A DNA stretch of 64,000 nucleotides. Source: Geomonas sp. RF6 (GTDB taxonomy: Bacteria > Desulfobacterota > Desulfuromonadia > Geobacterales > Geobacteraceae). Within the stretch, counting starts at the first letter, position 1. Each line of letters starts with the position of its first letter. The stretch spans positions 4,361,001-4,425,000 of the forward strand of contig NZ_CP087999.1 of assembly GCF_021044625.1 (NCBI RefSeq), in the 5' to 3' direction. Both the position numbers and the translations under genes were made by a program. Positions 52,308 to 63,839 of this stretch are shown piece after piece. The notes under the pieces are model-generated. The model searched no databases, was not told the origin of the DNA, and saw only the letters and a list, made by a program, of their open reading frames with translations.

Positions 52308-53576
52308 ATGTCTGCAGAGAAGAAGCGTCCGTGCGTCGTAGTGATCGCAAATACAACGTGGTACCTCTGGAATTTCAGGATGTCGCTCATGCGGATGCTG
52401 CAGGAGCAGGGGCTCGAGGTGGTGGCGATGGCTCCGGCGGACAGCTACGCAACGCGCATCGAAGAGGCGGGGATCCGCTTCGTGTCGATCCCTCTGAACC
52501 GGCGCGGCAAGAACTTCCTCGCCGAGGGGCGCACGGTAGTGGAACTCTGCCGTCTCTTCCGGATGCTAAAGCCCGACGTCGTCCTTTCCTACACTCCCAA
52601 GCCTAATATCTACGCATCGCTCGCCTGCAGGGCGTGCAGAATTCCCATCGTGAACAACGTCGCGGGGCTGGGGTACGCCTTCATCAGGAAGGGGGTGCTG
52701 CAACTGGTCGCCACCTTCCTGTACCGCGCCGCCTTCGCCTGGTCGCGGAAGGTCTTCTTCCAGAACAACGACGACCTTTCCATCTTCGTGGAGAAGGGGA
52801 TCGTCAAGCCGCACCTCGCGGAACGGCTCCCCGGCTCCGGCGTCGACACGACGCGCTTTGTGCCTGTGCCACGCCAGGGGGCGGGCGCTCCTTTCGTCTT
52901 CCTTCTGTGCGCCCGGCTTTTGTGGGACAAAGGTATCGGCGAATATGTGGAGGCGGCTCGCTCGGTGCGCTCCACTTCCGCGGAGGTCGTTTTCCGTCTG
53001 CTGGGGCCGCTGGACGACGGCAACCCGGCTGCCATATCCGCGAAGCAGCTCCAGGAGTGGGTGGATGAGGGGGTGGTGGAATACTTGGGCTCTACCGACT
53101 CGGTCGCCCCCTATTTTGCCGGGGCCGACTGCGTGGTCCTCCCGTCGTATCGCGAGGGGGTGCCCCGGACCCTTCTGGAGGCGGCAAGCATGGGTAAGCC
53201 TCTCATCACCAGCGATGCCCCAGGGTGCCGCGACGTGGTGGAGCACGGGACGACCGGTCTGGTGTGCGCCGTGAGGGATGCGGAGGATCTGGCGCGGCAG
53301 ATGAATACGATGCTGGAGATCGGAGCGGAGCAGCGCAGGGAGATGGGGGTACTGGGGCGCCTGAAGATGACCGAGGAGTTCAGCGAGACGATCGTGCTGG
53401 AGCGCTACCGGGCGGTCGTTGCGGGAATCGTGGGGCTTGAGCTCGGGGAGGCTCCCTCTGCTGAGTCAGTCGAGGCGAAAAAGGGTGCTAAAAAGGGGCG
53501 GATCGCTGCGGTTCTGATGCCGCGGAGAGAGGAAGATGCTGCGGTCCCTGCCAAGGGCGTTTTGAAGGGGCTTTAG
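52308..53576 (+). CDS. GT4-family glycosyltransferase 5 (PglA/CapM-like)
   Basis: 422 residues. The N-terminal VVIANTTWYLWNFRMSLM and SYTPKPNIYASLACR resemble the PglA/CapM group, which act on undecaprenyl-linked amino sugars. The donor side has LLCARLLWDKGIGEYVEAAR, EGVPRTLLEAASMGKPLI. The C-terminal ~40 residues are Lys/Glu/Ala-rich (EAKKGAKKGRI) and outside the fold. The ATG at 52308 has CAGGAG upstream, 58 bases from the polymerase gene. Last gene of the operon; 15 bases separate it from the convergent ferritin-like gene, with no clear terminator. Confidence 0.88.
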   Translation: MSAEKKRPCVVVIANTTWYLWNFRMSLMRMLQEQGLEVVAMAPADSYATRIEEAGIRFVSIPLNRRGKNFLAEGRTVVELCRLFRMLKPDVVLSYTPKPNIYASLACRACRIPIVNNVAGLGYAFIRKGVLQLVATFLYRAAFAWSRKVFFQNNDDLSIFVEKGIVKPHLAERLPGSGVDTTRFVPVPRQGAGAPFVFLLCARLLWDKGIGEYVEAARSVRSTSAEVVFRLLGPLDDGNPAAISAKQLQEWVDEGVVEYLGSTDSVAPYFAGADCVVLPSYREGVPRTLLEAASMGKPLITSDAPGCRDVVEHGTTGLVCAVRDAEDLARQMNTMLEIGAEQRREMGVLGRLKMTEEFSETIVLERYRAVVAGIVGLELGEAPSAESVEAKKGAKKGRIAAVLMPRREEDAAVPAKGVLKGL

Positions 53577-53591
53577 AGCCGGGGATACCTT

Positions 53592-54068
53592 TCAGGCGGT
53601 CGTCCAGGCTGAGCCTGCCGCTCCCATGAGGCGGCGGTACTCTTCCTCGATGACCTCGTACTGCATGCGGCTGCGGTCCAGCGCTTCTATGAAGGCCGCC
53701 CGATATTTCGGCTCGCGGACGGTGCGGGCGAGCACGCTGTAGCGGTCGATGCACCACTTTTCGCCGCTCAGGGCGATCTCCAGTGCCCGGCGCTCGCGGT
53801 CGTCGGTCTCCACCGCCTGGAGAAGCTGGTCGAAAATGGGATCTTCCGACCGGTGGTGCTTGTAAAGAAGGTCGGTACTGGCAAACTCGCTGCCGGTATA
53901 GAGTACGAAGAAAGACCTTGCGTGCTCAAATTCCTCATCCGCCAGCTGTGAGAAGATCTCTTTGGTCCTTTTGTCTGTCACAAGGGTTGCAGCGAGATGG
54001 CAAAAGTCGTGGCTCTTCTTCTCGTTGTAAATTGCCTCTCGAAGAATCTCCTCAATGAAATGTCCCAT
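53592..54068 (-). CDS. Ferritin-like (rubrerythrin-type) di-iron domain protein
   Basis: 158 residues, four-helix bundle. Iron-ligand motifs: EAIYNEKKSHDF, DEEFEHARSFF (ExxH) and the second pair in EIALSGEKWCIDRY and YEVIEEEYRRL. There is no C-terminal rubredoxin domain, so it is an erythrin-like protein rather than full rubrerythrin. Members handle peroxide or iron in anaerobes. Standard ExxH in the third helix is partly replaced (EKWCID), so iron occupancy is uncertain. It is a single gene. Confidence 0.82.
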   Translation of the reverse strand: MGHFIEEILREAIYNEKKSHDFCHLAATLVTDKRTKEIFSQLADEEFEHARSFFVLYTGSEFASTDLLYKHHRSEDPIFDQLLQAVETDDRERRALEIALSGEKWCIDRYSVLARTVREPKYRAAFIEALDRSRMQYEVIEEEYRRLMGAAGSAWTTA

Positions 54069-54430
54069 TGTCTCGCCCTCCAGCCACCTGCTATTGATGA
54101 CATTGGATCTGGTTAATAATAACTTCTCTCATCCCCGTTTTCAAGAAATACCTGCGCTTGCTCCGTATACATCCCTTTTTTCACTTTTCTCTTCTTTGTC
54201 AGTAGCTCATTGAGCCCGTGTCACTGTGCCTGTCATGCACTGTCATGGGACCTCTCCTTTGTCAGGCAACAACTTCAATGAAACCACTTTCTTCAATCCT
54301 GTATCCGTGATTCCTGACACTGTTCCGATTCATTCTGGAGCCGCGGTATTCGACAACAGTGGCGTGACCGGTACAATCTCTTCGTTCGGGGTGCACGCAT
54401 GCGCCGCGCTAAACGGTATGGGAGGAAGCT
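54069..54430. other. Divergent intergenic region, ferritin-like / SDR genes
   Basis: 362 bases. It holds the putative promoter at 54350 for the SDR gene and must hold one for the ferritin-like gene. A short reading frame from 54226 has no ribosome site and runs into the SDR gene in another frame; not taken as a gene. Confidence 0.4.
54350..54377 (+). promoter_or_regulatory. Putative sigma-70 promoter of the SDR gene
   Basis: TCGACA, 16-base spacer, TACAAT, about 50 bases before the ATG at 54431; each hexamer differs from consensus at one base. Confidence 0.5.
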
Positions 54431-55219
54431 ATGGACCTGATGCTGAACGGAAAATTGGCTCTGGTGACCGGCTCGACGAAAGGGATAGGTCTTGCCGTGG
54501 CGAAGGTGTTGGCCGCTGAAGGGTGCGGTGTCATCGTCAATGGGCGCTCGGAGGGCGGAGTTGAAGCCGCGATCGGTGAGATAGCCGCTGCCGCACCGGG
54601 TGCAAGCCTCCACCCTTTTGCCGGCGATCTCGCGACTGCTTCGGCAGCAATGGAGCTGCTGCAGCGCTATCCCTCTGTGGACATACTGGTGAACAACCTC
54701 GGGATCTACGAACCGAAGCCTTTTGAGGAGATACCGGACGAGGACTGGTTGAGGCTTTTCGAGGTGAATGTCCTAAGCGGCGTGCGACTCTCCAGGGAAT
54801 ACATCCGGGGGATGAAAGAGAGGAACTGGGGGCGCATTGTTTTCGTGAGCAGCGAGAGCGGCATCCAGATCCCTGCCGACATGATCCATTACGGCATGAC
54901 GAAGACCGCCATGCTCGCCGTATCGAGGGGGATAGCCGAGACGTGCGTGGGGACCGGGGTGACCTCCAACGCGGTGCTGCCGGGGCCGACCCTTTCGGCA
55001 GGGGTTGAGGAGTTTGCCGCCAAGTTGAGCGGGGGGCGCCCTTTTTCCGAGTTCGAGGAGGAGTTCTTCCAGCGCGTCCGTCCCACCTCCCTGCTAAAGC
55101 GCTTCGCCACGGCGACGGAGGTGGCGAACCTCGTCGCCTACGTGTGCAGCCCCCTTTCCTCCGCCACAAACGGCGCAGCACTGCGGGTGGACGGCGGAGT
55201 GGTGCGGGCGTGTTTTTAG
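54431..55219 (+). CDS. Short-chain dehydrogenase/reductase (SDR)
   Basis: 262 residues of classical SDR type. Cofactor motif TGSTKGIG (13-20), NNLG (in ILVNNLGIY), catalytic Ser in FVSSESG and the YxxxK (HYGMTKTA). The N-terminus and the arginine-containing NGRSEGG loop suggest NADP(H). It resembles 3-oxoacyl-ACP reductase-like SDRs, but the substrate is unknown. GGGAGGAAGCT precedes the ATG at 54431. A single gene between the ferritin-like gene and the pentose phosphate operon. Confidence 0.9.
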   Translation: MDLMLNGKLALVTGSTKGIGLAVAKVLAAEGCGVIVNGRSEGGVEAAIGEIAAAAPGASLHPFAGDLATASAAMELLQRYPSVDILVNNLGIYEPKPFEEIPDEDWLRLFEVNVLSGVRLSREYIRGMKERNWGRIVFVSSESGIQIPADMIHYGMTKTAMLAVSRGIAETCVGTGVTSNAVLPGPTLSAGVEEFAAKLSGGRPFSEFEEEFFQRVRPTSLLKRFATATEVANLVAYVCSPLSSATNGAALRVDGGVVRACF

Positions 55220-55273
55220 AACCCTCAAGTTGTGAGACAGTTCCTCTTTTTTTCAGGAGGCATGAGCCCTTAT

Positions 55274-55312
55274 GTTCCCCCCTTTGCGAAGGGGGGACAG
55301 GGGGGATTTGCC
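55274..55312 (+). repeat. 39-bp palindrome-rich repeat, copy 1
   Basis: GTT, six C, TTTGCGAA, six G, ACA, six G, ATTTGCC. The first part is a perfect CCCCCC/GGGGGG hairpin. The identical 39 bases occur in inverted orientation at 63645-63683, so the pair flanks the tkt-to-glgX operon. Located in the 248-base gap between the SDR and tkt genes, which holds no other feature. Confidence 0.9.
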
Positions 55313-55467
55313 TGGATGCCCCCTTTTCAGGGAAGCCTGGGAAAAGGTGAAAAGCCGCGCCTGGCTTGACATCACGCCCCTTTTGTTTAGCATTTGGTGA
55401 GCTTCGGTCAGAACGGCTCGGTCAACCGCTTGCCGTTCTTCTTATTTCACCGCAACAGGAGCCGGCA

Positions 55468-57558
55468 ATGCAGAGTCATTCAGCAGACCTTTTACCTTCC
55501 GATCTCGACCAGCTGTGCATCAATACCATCCGCTTTCTCTCCGTCGATGCGGTGCAAAAGGCGAACAGCGGCCACCCCGGCCTCCCGCTCGGCGCAGCGC
55601 CGATGGCTTATCTATTGTGGTCCCGGTTTCTCCGGCACAATCCCCGCAACCCCGCGTGGTTCAACCGTGACCGCTTCGTCCTCTCCGGGGGGCACGGCTC
55701 GATGCTCCTGTACTCTCTCCTGCACCTGACAGGTTACGATCTTTCCCTCGATGACCTGAAAAACTTCCGTCAGCTCGGTAGCAGAACGCCGGGGCATCCG
55801 GAGCGGGGGCGGACCGCGGGGGTGGAGGTCTCGACGGGGCCGCTCGGGCAGGGATTTGCCAACAGCGTCGGGATGGCAATTGCGGAGGCGCACCTCGCGG
55901 CGCGGTACAACCGTCCGGGGTTCGACATCATCGAGCACTACAGCTACGGCATCGCCAGCGACGGCGACCTGATGGAAGGGGTGGCATCGGAGGCGGCCTC
56001 GCTCGCCGGGCACCTGAAGCTCGGCAAGCTGATCTACTTCTACGACGACAACAGGATCAGCCTTGCTTCCTCCACAGACCTTACCTTCACCGAGAGCCGC
56101 GCGCGGCGCTTCGAGGCGTACGGCTGGCAGGTTCTTGTGGTCGATGACGCAAACGAGCTGATGATGCTCGAAAAGACGCTGGAAGCCGCGCGCCGGGAGA
56201 CGACTCGCCCCTCCCTCATCATCGTGCGCAGCCACATAGGGTTTGGCTCCCCGAACAAGCAGGACACCTTCGAGGCGCACGGCTCGCCGCTCGGGGCGGA
56301 CGAAGTGAGGCTTACCAAGGAGCGGCTTGGATGGCCGGTTGATCCCCCCTTTCTCGTTCCACCGGAAGCGCAGCAACATTTCCGCAAGGCGGTGGATAGG
56401 GGGGCCGAGCTGGAGAAGTCGTGGGAGGAGCTCTTTGAAAGATACTCGCGCGAATACCCCGACCTTGCGAAGGAGCTGCGCGATACCATCACCGGAAAGA
56501 TCCCGGGAGATCTCTCAGGATCCCTGCCGAACTTCCCGGCCGATCCAAAAGGTATGGCGACGCGTATCGCTTCCGGAAAGGTACTGAACGCGCTCGCGGC
56601 GAAGGTGCCGAATCTTCTCGGCGGCTCGGCTGACCTCAATCCCTCCACCTTTACCGCTCTTCAGGGACTCGGAGACCTGGAAGCCCCCGGGTTCGCCCCG
56701 AAGGACCGGCAGGGTGCCGTCGGCGGCGAGTGGGGTTACGGTGGGCGAAATGTGCACTATGGGGTGCGGGAGCATGCAATGGGGGCGATATCGAACGGCA
56801 TCGCCGCCCACGGCGGGCTCATCCCCTACGATGCGACCTTTCTTACCTTCTCCGACTACATGCGGCCGACACTGCGCCTCGGCGCGCTCTCCGAGCTGCA
56901 GGTGATCCACATCTACACCCACGACAGCATCGCTCTCGGAGAGGATGGGCCGACGCACCAGCCTGTCGAGCACGTCGCTTCCCTCAGGGCGATCCCGCAC
57001 GTCGTCGTGCTGCGCCCGGGAGACGCCAACGAAACGGCGGTCGCCTGGCTTCTCGCCCTGGAGAGGAAGGCGGGGCCAACCGCCCTCATCCTTTCGCGCC
57101 AGAACGTCCCCACCCTGGACCGGGCACGGTATGCCGGTGCGGAAGGGGTACGCCACGGTGCCTACATTATCTCGGAGGCGCCTGAAGGGAAGCCTCAGAT
57201 CATCCTCATCGGCACCGGCTCCGAGCTTCCGCTCGTTCTGGGCGTCCAGGACAAGCTCCTGGAGCGGGGCGTTCGGGCCCGGGTGGTCTCCATGCCGAGC
57301 TGGGAGCTTTTCGAGAAGCAGCCGCCGGAGTACCGGCGCGGCGTACTCCCCCCCGAGATAACGGCGCGCCTCGCGGTGGAGGCGGGGAGTCCGATGGGGT
57401 GGCAGCGCTACGTCGGCGACCATGGCGACGTCCTTGGAGTGTTAGATTTCGGCACTTCCGCCCCCGGCACCGCAGCTCTGGAGGCGTACGGCTTCACGGT
57501 GGAGAACGTGTGCAAGAGGGCTTTCGCCCTTATCGGGATGGCGGGGGAGGGTGCCTGA
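55468..57558 (+). CDS. tkt: Transketolase
   Basis: 696 residues, full length. N-terminal ThDP-binding residues: [29 protein letters not shown], and the ThDP motif [13 protein letters not shown] (as ASDGDLMEG). Central and C-terminal signatures [13 protein letters not shown] and [19 protein letters not shown] are intact. It transfers two-carbon units between sugar phosphates in the non-oxidative pentose phosphate path. The ATG at 55468 has a CAGGAG site; upstream in-frame sequence is not conserved. Its stop overlaps the rpiB start by one base (TGATG). First gene of the operon. Confidence 0.95.
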   Translation: MQSHSADLLPSDLDQLCINTIRFLSVDAVQKANSGHPGLPLGAAPMAYLLWSRFLRHNPRNPAWFNRDRFVLSGGHGSMLLYSLLHLTGYDLSLDDLKNFRQLGSRTPGHPERGRTAGVEVSTGPLGQGFANSVGMAIAEAHLAARYNRPGFDIIEHYSYGIASDGDLMEGVASEAASLAGHLKLGKLIYFYDDNRISLASSTDLTFTESRARRFEAYGWQVLVVDDANELMMLEKTLEAARRETTRPSLIIVRSHIGFGSPNKQDTFEAHGSPLGADEVRLTKERLGWPVDPPFLVPPEAQQHFRKAVDRGAELEKSWEELFERYSREYPDLAKELRDTITGKIPGDLSGSLPNFPADPKGMATRIASGKVLNALAAKVPNLLGGSADLNPSTFTALQGLGDLEAPGFAPKDRQGAVGGEWGYGGRNVHYGVREHAMGAISNGIAAHGGLIPYDATFLTFSDYMRPTLRLGALSELQVIHIYTHDSIALGEDGPTHQPVEHVASLRAIPHVVVLRPGDANETAVAWLLALERKAGPTALILSRQNVPTLDRARYAGAEGVRHGAYIISEAPEGKPQIILIGTGSELPLVLGVQDKLLERGVRARVVSMPSWELFEKQPPEYRRGVLPPEITARLAVEAGSPMGWQRYVGDHGDVLGVLDFGTSAPGTAALEAYGFTVENVCKRAFALIGMAGEGA

Positions 57559-58019
57559 TGCGCGTGGGGGTTGCGGCGGATCACGGCGGGTATGCCCTCA
57601 AATCCCGCGTCGCCGAGGCGCTCGCCTCCGAGGGGCACGAGGTGGTTGATTTCGGCGCCTTCCAGCTGGAGCCTTCGGACGACTACCCCGATTTCGTGCT
57701 CCCTCTGGCAAAGGCGCTGTCGGAGGGCTCTATCGAGCGGGGGATCGCCATCTGCACCAGCGGGGTGGGGGCTTCCATTGCGGCGAACAAGGTCGCGGGG
57801 GTGCGGGCAGCCCTCATCTGCGACACCTATTCGGCACGGCAGGGTGTGGAGGACGACGACATGAACGTCATCTGCCTCGGGAGTCGCCTCTCCGGATGCG
57901 CGGACGCCGTAGATCTCATCAAGACCTTCCTGGGGGCGCGGTTCAGCGGCGCGGAGCGCCATCGGCGACGCCTGGGAAAGATAGCGAAAGTGGAAGAGGC
58001 GAAATGCCAGGTGGAGTAG
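57558..58019 (+). CDS. rpiB: Ribose 5-phosphate isomerase B
   Basis: 153 residues. RpiB/LacAB fold: [15 protein letters not shown] at the start, then [11 protein letters not shown] and [15 protein letters not shown] with the catalytic Cys, and the phosphate-binding H/R region. It interconverts ribose 5-phosphate and ribulose 5-phosphate in the cytoplasm. The start ATG uses the last base of the tkt stop (TGATG), so translation is coupled. Nine bases to gnd. Confidence 0.93.
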   Translation: MRVGVAADHGGYALKSRVAEALASEGHEVVDFGAFQLEPSDDYPDFVLPLAKALSEGSIERGIAICTSGVGASIAANKVAGVRAALICDTYSARQGVEDDDMNVICLGSRLSGCADAVDLIKTFLGARFSGAERHRRRLGKIAKVEEAKCQVE

Positions 58020-58027
58020 GAGGTCGT

Positions 58028-59044
58028 ATGCAAGTAGGAATGATCGGTCTGGGTCGCATGGGTGGCGACATGGTGCGCCGCCTTATCAGGGGGGGGCACG
58101 AATGCGTCGTCTTTGGACGGCGGGATGAGGTGGTCTCCGCCTTTGAAAAGGAAGGGGCAGTCGGAACACGCACCCTGCAGGATTTTGTCGCTCGCCTGGT
58201 GAAGCCTCGCGTCGTGTGGCTCATGGTCCCCGTTGCTGCGGTGGACGGGCTTCTTGCCGATATCGTGCCGTTACTCGAGGCCGGAGACATCGTCATCGAC
58301 GGTGGGAATTCATACTACCACGACGACGTCAGGCGCGCCCGCGAGCTAGCCCCGCGGGGGCTCAGGTACCTTGACGTTGGCACGAGCGGGGGGATCTGGG
58401 GGGCGGAGCGTGGCTACTGCCTCATGATAGGGGGGGATGCGGAGGTAGCGCATTATCTTGCGCCGGTCTTTGCCACCCTCGCTCCCGGGGTGGCGGCCGC
58501 CCCGCGGCTCCCGGGGCGCGAGACACAGGGGAGCAGCACCGCCGAACAGGGGTTCTTGCACTGCGGCCCCAGCGGCGCAGGTCATTTCGTAAAGATGGTG
58601 CACAACGGCATCGAGTACGGGCTTATGGCGGCGTATGCGGAGGGGCTGAACATCCTGCGGCATGCAAATGCGGGAGAAGCCGAGCGAGCGGTCGATGCGG
58701 AGACGACGCCGCTGCGCCATCCGGAGATGTACCGATACGACTTCGATCTTGCGCAGATCACCGAGCTGTGGAGGCGCGGGAGTGTGGTGGCGTCGTGGCT
58801 TCTCGATCTCAGCGCACAGGCTTTCCTGCAGAGCCCGAATCTCTCGGAGTTCCAGGGACGGGTGTCCGATTCGGGTGAAGGGCGCTGGACGGCGATCGCA
58901 GCCATTGAGGAGGGTGTGCCGGCCCCGGTGCTGAGCGCCGCACTCTACCAGCGCTTCAGTTCCCGCGGGGAGGCGGATTTTGCCGACAGGTATCTGTCGG
59001 CGCTCCGATTCGGCTTTGGCGGACACCTGGAAAAGCCCGTCTGA
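58028..59044 (+). CDS. gnd: 6-phosphogluconate dehydrogenase (decarboxylating), short form
   Basis: 338 residues, the short Gnd type rather than the ~470-residue enterobacterial form. NAD(P)-binding [16 protein letters not shown], the [10 protein letters not shown] motif and the catalytic [16 protein letters not shown] are present. It oxidises 6-phosphogluconate to ribulose 5-phosphate and CO2. Short forms are often NAD-linked; cofactor preference cannot be decided here. A GGAGG site lies before the ATG. 51 bases to zwf. Confidence 0.93.
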   Translation: MQVGMIGLGRMGGDMVRRLIRGGHECVVFGRRDEVVSAFEKEGAVGTRTLQDFVARLVKPRVVWLMVPVAAVDGLLADIVPLLEAGDIVIDGGNSYYHDDVRRARELAPRGLRYLDVGTSGGIWGAERGYCLMIGGDAEVAHYLAPVFATLAPGVAAAPRLPGRETQGSSTAEQGFLHCGPSGAGHFVKMVHNGIEYGLMAAYAEGLNILRHANAGEAERAVDAETTPLRHPEMYRYDFDLAQITELWRRGSVVASWLLDLSAQAFLQSPNLSEFQGRVSDSGEGRWTAIAAIEEGVPAPVLSAALYQRFSSRGEADFADRYLSALRFGFGGHLEKPV

Positions 59045-59095
59045 CACGTCTGACTGGTCTGACCGCGACTGGTCCGACTGCAACAGAGGAAAAAC

Positions 59096-60618
<1,523 letters not shown>

Positions 60619-60625
<7 letters not shown>

Positions 60626-61329
60626 AGATTTATGACGACCACGAAACCCTGAGCCGGGCCGCGGCGGAACTCTTCGCTCAGGAGGCGCGCCGGGTCGTGC
60701 CGGCGGCCGGCTCCTTTTCCGTCTGCATCTCCGGCGGGGAGACGCCGCGCCGCGCCTACCAGCTCCTTGCCGAGAAGCCGCTGCGTTCCCACATCCCGTG
60801 GCACGGCGTGCAGGTCTTTTTCGCCGACGAGCGGCTCGTCCCTCACGCCGACGAGCGCAGCAACGTGCAGATGGCGCGGCGGGCCCTGCTCGATCACGTC
60901 CCGCTCGCCGAGTCCCAGATTCGCGCGATACCCACGGAGGGTGAGCCTGAGCGGTGCGCCTCCCGCTACGAGGCGATGCTCATGGACCACTTCGCCGGGA
61001 GACCCCCCCGCTTCGATCTGGTCCTTCTGGGGCTGGGGGGGGACGGGCATACCGCGTCCCTTTTTCCGGGCACTCCGGCGCTGGACGAAGCGGAGCGCTG
61101 GGTCGCACCGGTGTACCAGGAGGGGGCGAAGATGAACCGGGTGACCCTCACGGCGCCGATCCTCAACCAGGCGGCGAAGGTCGCTTTCATTGTGTCAGGG
61201 AGTGAAAAGGCCGCCGTCCTTAAAGAAGTGCTGGAAGGGGATGCGCAGCTCCCGGCCCGACTCATAGCCCCGGTGCGGGGTGAGCTCCTTTGGCTCGTGG
61301 ACCGCGAGGCCGCCCGGCTCCTGGAGTGA
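60619..61329 (+). CDS. pgl: 6-phosphogluconolactonase
   Basis: 236 residues from the GTG at 60619, inside the end of zwf. DevB/Pgl-type motifs: SVCISGGETPRRAYQLL, VFFADERLVPHADERSN and LGLGGDGHTASLFPGT. It hydrolyses 6-phosphogluconolactone. The start follows GGAGGAAGGGG. The operon order zwf-pgl is common. 195 bases to the debranching enzyme; that gap contains no clear terminator. Confidence 0.93.
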
Positions 61330-61524
61330 CACCCTTGCCGTTCCCTGCAGCATATCTCGCCTCACTCGATGTGTGAAAGACGTCATTAATGGCTTTCCCA
61401 TCTCCCGTCTCTATGGTACAGCTTTCTGCAGCAGCCAGATTCATGAGTGCCGGATCGGAGGGGGACAGGCACCTTTTGACAAAGGAGCCAGTCCCCCATA
61501 CTGCAGTCGAGAGGGGTAATCTCC

Positions 61525-63612
61525 GTGTACGGTCAAGCCTTCGTCGAGAGAAGATCGAACAACTGGGGTCGCATCGAGGGGACGCCGACGCCTCTGGGCG
61601 CGGTCTGGGTGGATCAGGGGAATGCCTGCAACTTCGCGCTCTACTCACGCTACGCCACCGGCGTGACCCTGCTCCTTTATTCCCCGCAGGACGTGGTCAT
61701 CCCCGTGCTCTCCTTTCCGATGAACTATCTGAAGAACAAGACGGGGAGGGTGTGGCATTGCCGGATTCCGGCGAGCCAGGTGCCGGAAGGAGGTTATTAC
61801 GGCTATCGCGTCACGGGGCCCCTCGACCCGGACCGCGGGCACTATTTCGACCCCGACAAGGTGCTCCTCGACCCGCACGCGAGAGGGGTGTTCTTCCCGG
61901 AGAATTTTTCGCGCGAGCTGGCACGCTCCGAGGGGAGCAACGACGGGAGCGCGCCGCTCGGCCTCATCCCGCGGAAAGAAGAGAGCTTCGACTGGGGCGG
62001 AGACCGCCGCCCGCTCCACGGGCACGACACGGTCATCTACGAGCTGCACGTGAAGGGGTTCACGAAGCTCGACGGCCAGATCTCCCCTGAAAAAAGGGGG
62101 ACATTCGCCGGGCTGGCCGAGAAGATCCCCTATCTCCAGGAACTGGGGGTGACGGTCCTCGAGCTTCTGCCGGTGCACCAGTACGACCCCCAGGAGGGGA
62201 ACTATTGGGGGTACATGACCCTCAACTTCTTCACCCCCCATGTCTCCTACGGTAAAGAGGCGGGCGCCCCCGACGCGGTGCTGCGGGAGTTCCGCGAGAT
62301 GGTGAAGGCCTTTCATGCAGCCGGAATCGAGGTTGTGCTGGACGTGGTGTACAATCACACCGCCGAGGGGGACCAGCGCGGGCCGACCTACAGCTTCCGC
62401 GGTATCGACAACCGCAGTTACTACCTCATGTCCGCGGACGGGAAAGAGTACAGAAACGACGCGGGGACCGGCAACGTGCTGGACAGCTCCAACCAGGGCG
62501 TGCAGCGCATGATCGTGGACAGTCTGAACTACTGGACCCACGAGATGCGGGTCGACGGCTTCCGCTTCGATCTTGCCACGATCTTCACGCGCGACAGGGA
62601 AGGGCGGGTCAACCTCGACGACCCGCCGATCATCTCCGCCATCAGCGGCCTCGAGTTCTACGCGCCGATCCGGCTGATCGCGGAGGCGTGGGATCCTCTG
62701 AGCTACCAGCTCGGGCACGACTTTCCCGGGATCACCTGGCTGCAGTGGAACGGCAGGTTCCGTGATGAGGTACGCGCTTTCGTGCGTGGGGACCGCGGAC
62801 GGGTGGCTTCTTTCATGAGCTCACTGTACGGCAGCGACGACCTCTTCCCGGACAACCTGGCCGACGCCTACCACGCTTACCAGAGCGTCAATTTCATCAC
62901 CGCGCACGACGGCTTCTGTCTTTACGACCTCGTGGCGTACAACGAGAAGCACAACCTGGCAAACGGCCACAACAACGAGGACGGGGCCGATTACAACCTG
63001 AGCTGGAACTGCGGGTGGGAAGGGGACGAAGGGGCGCCGCCGGAGGTGCTGGAGCTGCGCAGGCGGCAGGTGAAGAATTTCTGCTGCATCCTCTTTCTCT
63101 CCAACGGCACGCCGATGTTTCGCGCCGGCGACGAGTTCATGAACACCCAGCACGGCAACAATAACCCCTACAACCAGGACAACGAGACGAGCTGGCTCGA
63201 CTGGAATCTGCTGGAAAAGAACAGGGAGATCTTCCGCTTCTTCAAGGAGATGATTTCCTTCAGGAAGGCGCACCCCTCCCTCGGCCGCAGCCGCTTCTGG
63301 CGGGATGATGTGAGCTGGTACGGCGCCAGCGGCGGAGTGGACTACGGCGACGACTCGCACGCGGTTGCCTTCTGCCTGCGCGGCGCATCGCAGAGGGATT
63401 GCGACATCTACGTCATGATCAATGCGTACTGGGAGGACCTTCCCTTTATCGTGCAGGAGAAAAAGCCGGGAGAGTGGAGACGCGTCGTCGATACCAGCCT
63501 GCCGAGCCCGGAGGATATCGTGGACCAGAACGGGCCGACGGTACTTAGCTCCAGGAAGTACCTCGTGCGGGCGCGGTCCGTCGTTGTGCTGGTCGGCGCG
63601 GTGCCGGTGTGA
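61525..63612 (+). CDS. glgX: Glycogen debranching enzyme / isoamylase-type
   Basis: 695 residues from a GTG with a GAGGGG site. GH13 features: N-terminal CBM48-like domain, DVVYNHTAEGD, the nucleophile D349 in VDGFRFDLAT, the acid in LIAEAWDP, and NFITAHDGFCLYDL with the conserved HD. TreX/GlgX-type debranching enzymes cut alpha-1,6 branches after phosphorylase has shortened the outer chains. It stands at the end of the pentose phosphate operon, so glycogen breakdown and sugar oxidation are probably coregulated here. glgP is 36 kb away. Confidence 0.92.
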   Translation: MYGQAFVERRSNNWGRIEGTPTPLGAVWVDQGNACNFALYSRYATGVTLLLYSPQDVVIPVLSFPMNYLKNKTGRVWHCRIPASQVPEGGYYGYRVTGPLDPDRGHYFDPDKVLLDPHARGVFFPENFSRELARSEGSNDGSAPLGLIPRKEESFDWGGDRRPLHGHDTVIYELHVKGFTKLDGQISPEKRGTFAGLAEKIPYLQELGVTVLELLPVHQYDPQEGNYWGYMTLNFFTPHVSYGKEAGAPDAVLREFREMVKAFHAAGIEVVLDVVYNHTAEGDQRGPTYSFRGIDNRSYYLMSADGKEYRNDAGTGNVLDSSNQGVQRMIVDSLNYWTHEMRVDGFRFDLATIFTRDREGRVNLDDPPIISAISGLEFYAPIRLIAEAWDPLSYQLGHDFPGITWLQWNGRFRDEVRAFVRGDRGRVASFMSSLYGSDDLFPDNLADAYHAYQSVNFITAHDGFCLYDLVAYNEKHNLANGHNNEDGADYNLSWNCGWEGDEGAPPEVLELRRRQVKNFCCILFLSNGTPMFRAGDEFMNTQHGNNNPYNQDNETSWLDWNLLEKNREIFRFFKEMISFRKAHPSLGRSRFWRDDVSWYGASGGVDYGDDSHAVAFCLRGASQRDCDIYVMINAYWEDLPFIVQEKKPGEWRRVVDTSLPSPEDIVDQNGPTVLSSRKYLVRARSVVVLVGAVPV

Positions 63613-63644
63613 TCGGAAAGGAGTGGTCGGGTGATGGCCTGAAA

Positions 63645-63683
63645 GGCAAATCCCCCCTGTCCCCCCTTCGCAAAGGGGGGAAC
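63645..63683 (-). repeat. 39-bp palindrome-rich repeat, copy 2 (inverted)
   Basis: Exact reverse complement of 55274-55312 over all 39 bases. A degraded relic of the same element may follow at ~63741-63772 (ACCTTCGGAAATGGGGGAACG). It lies in the 227-base gap after glgX and may double as a hairpin at the 3' end of the operon. Confidence 0.9.
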
Positions 63684-63839
63684 GTGAGGCCATCTGCAGT
63701 GCTTCGTGGCAATGTACCCACACTCCCACGGAATTCCCGGATGGACCTTCGGAAATGGGGGAACGTGATGCCCTCGACTAAGCCACGTTCTCCTGAATTG
63801 CAGAACAAGCACATTTTCACATGTCATATAGGAGGCGCT

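Noticed and set aside
54226-54519. 97-residue gene upstream of the SDR gene
   Set aside because: No ribosome site, no family, and it overlaps the SDR start in another frame.
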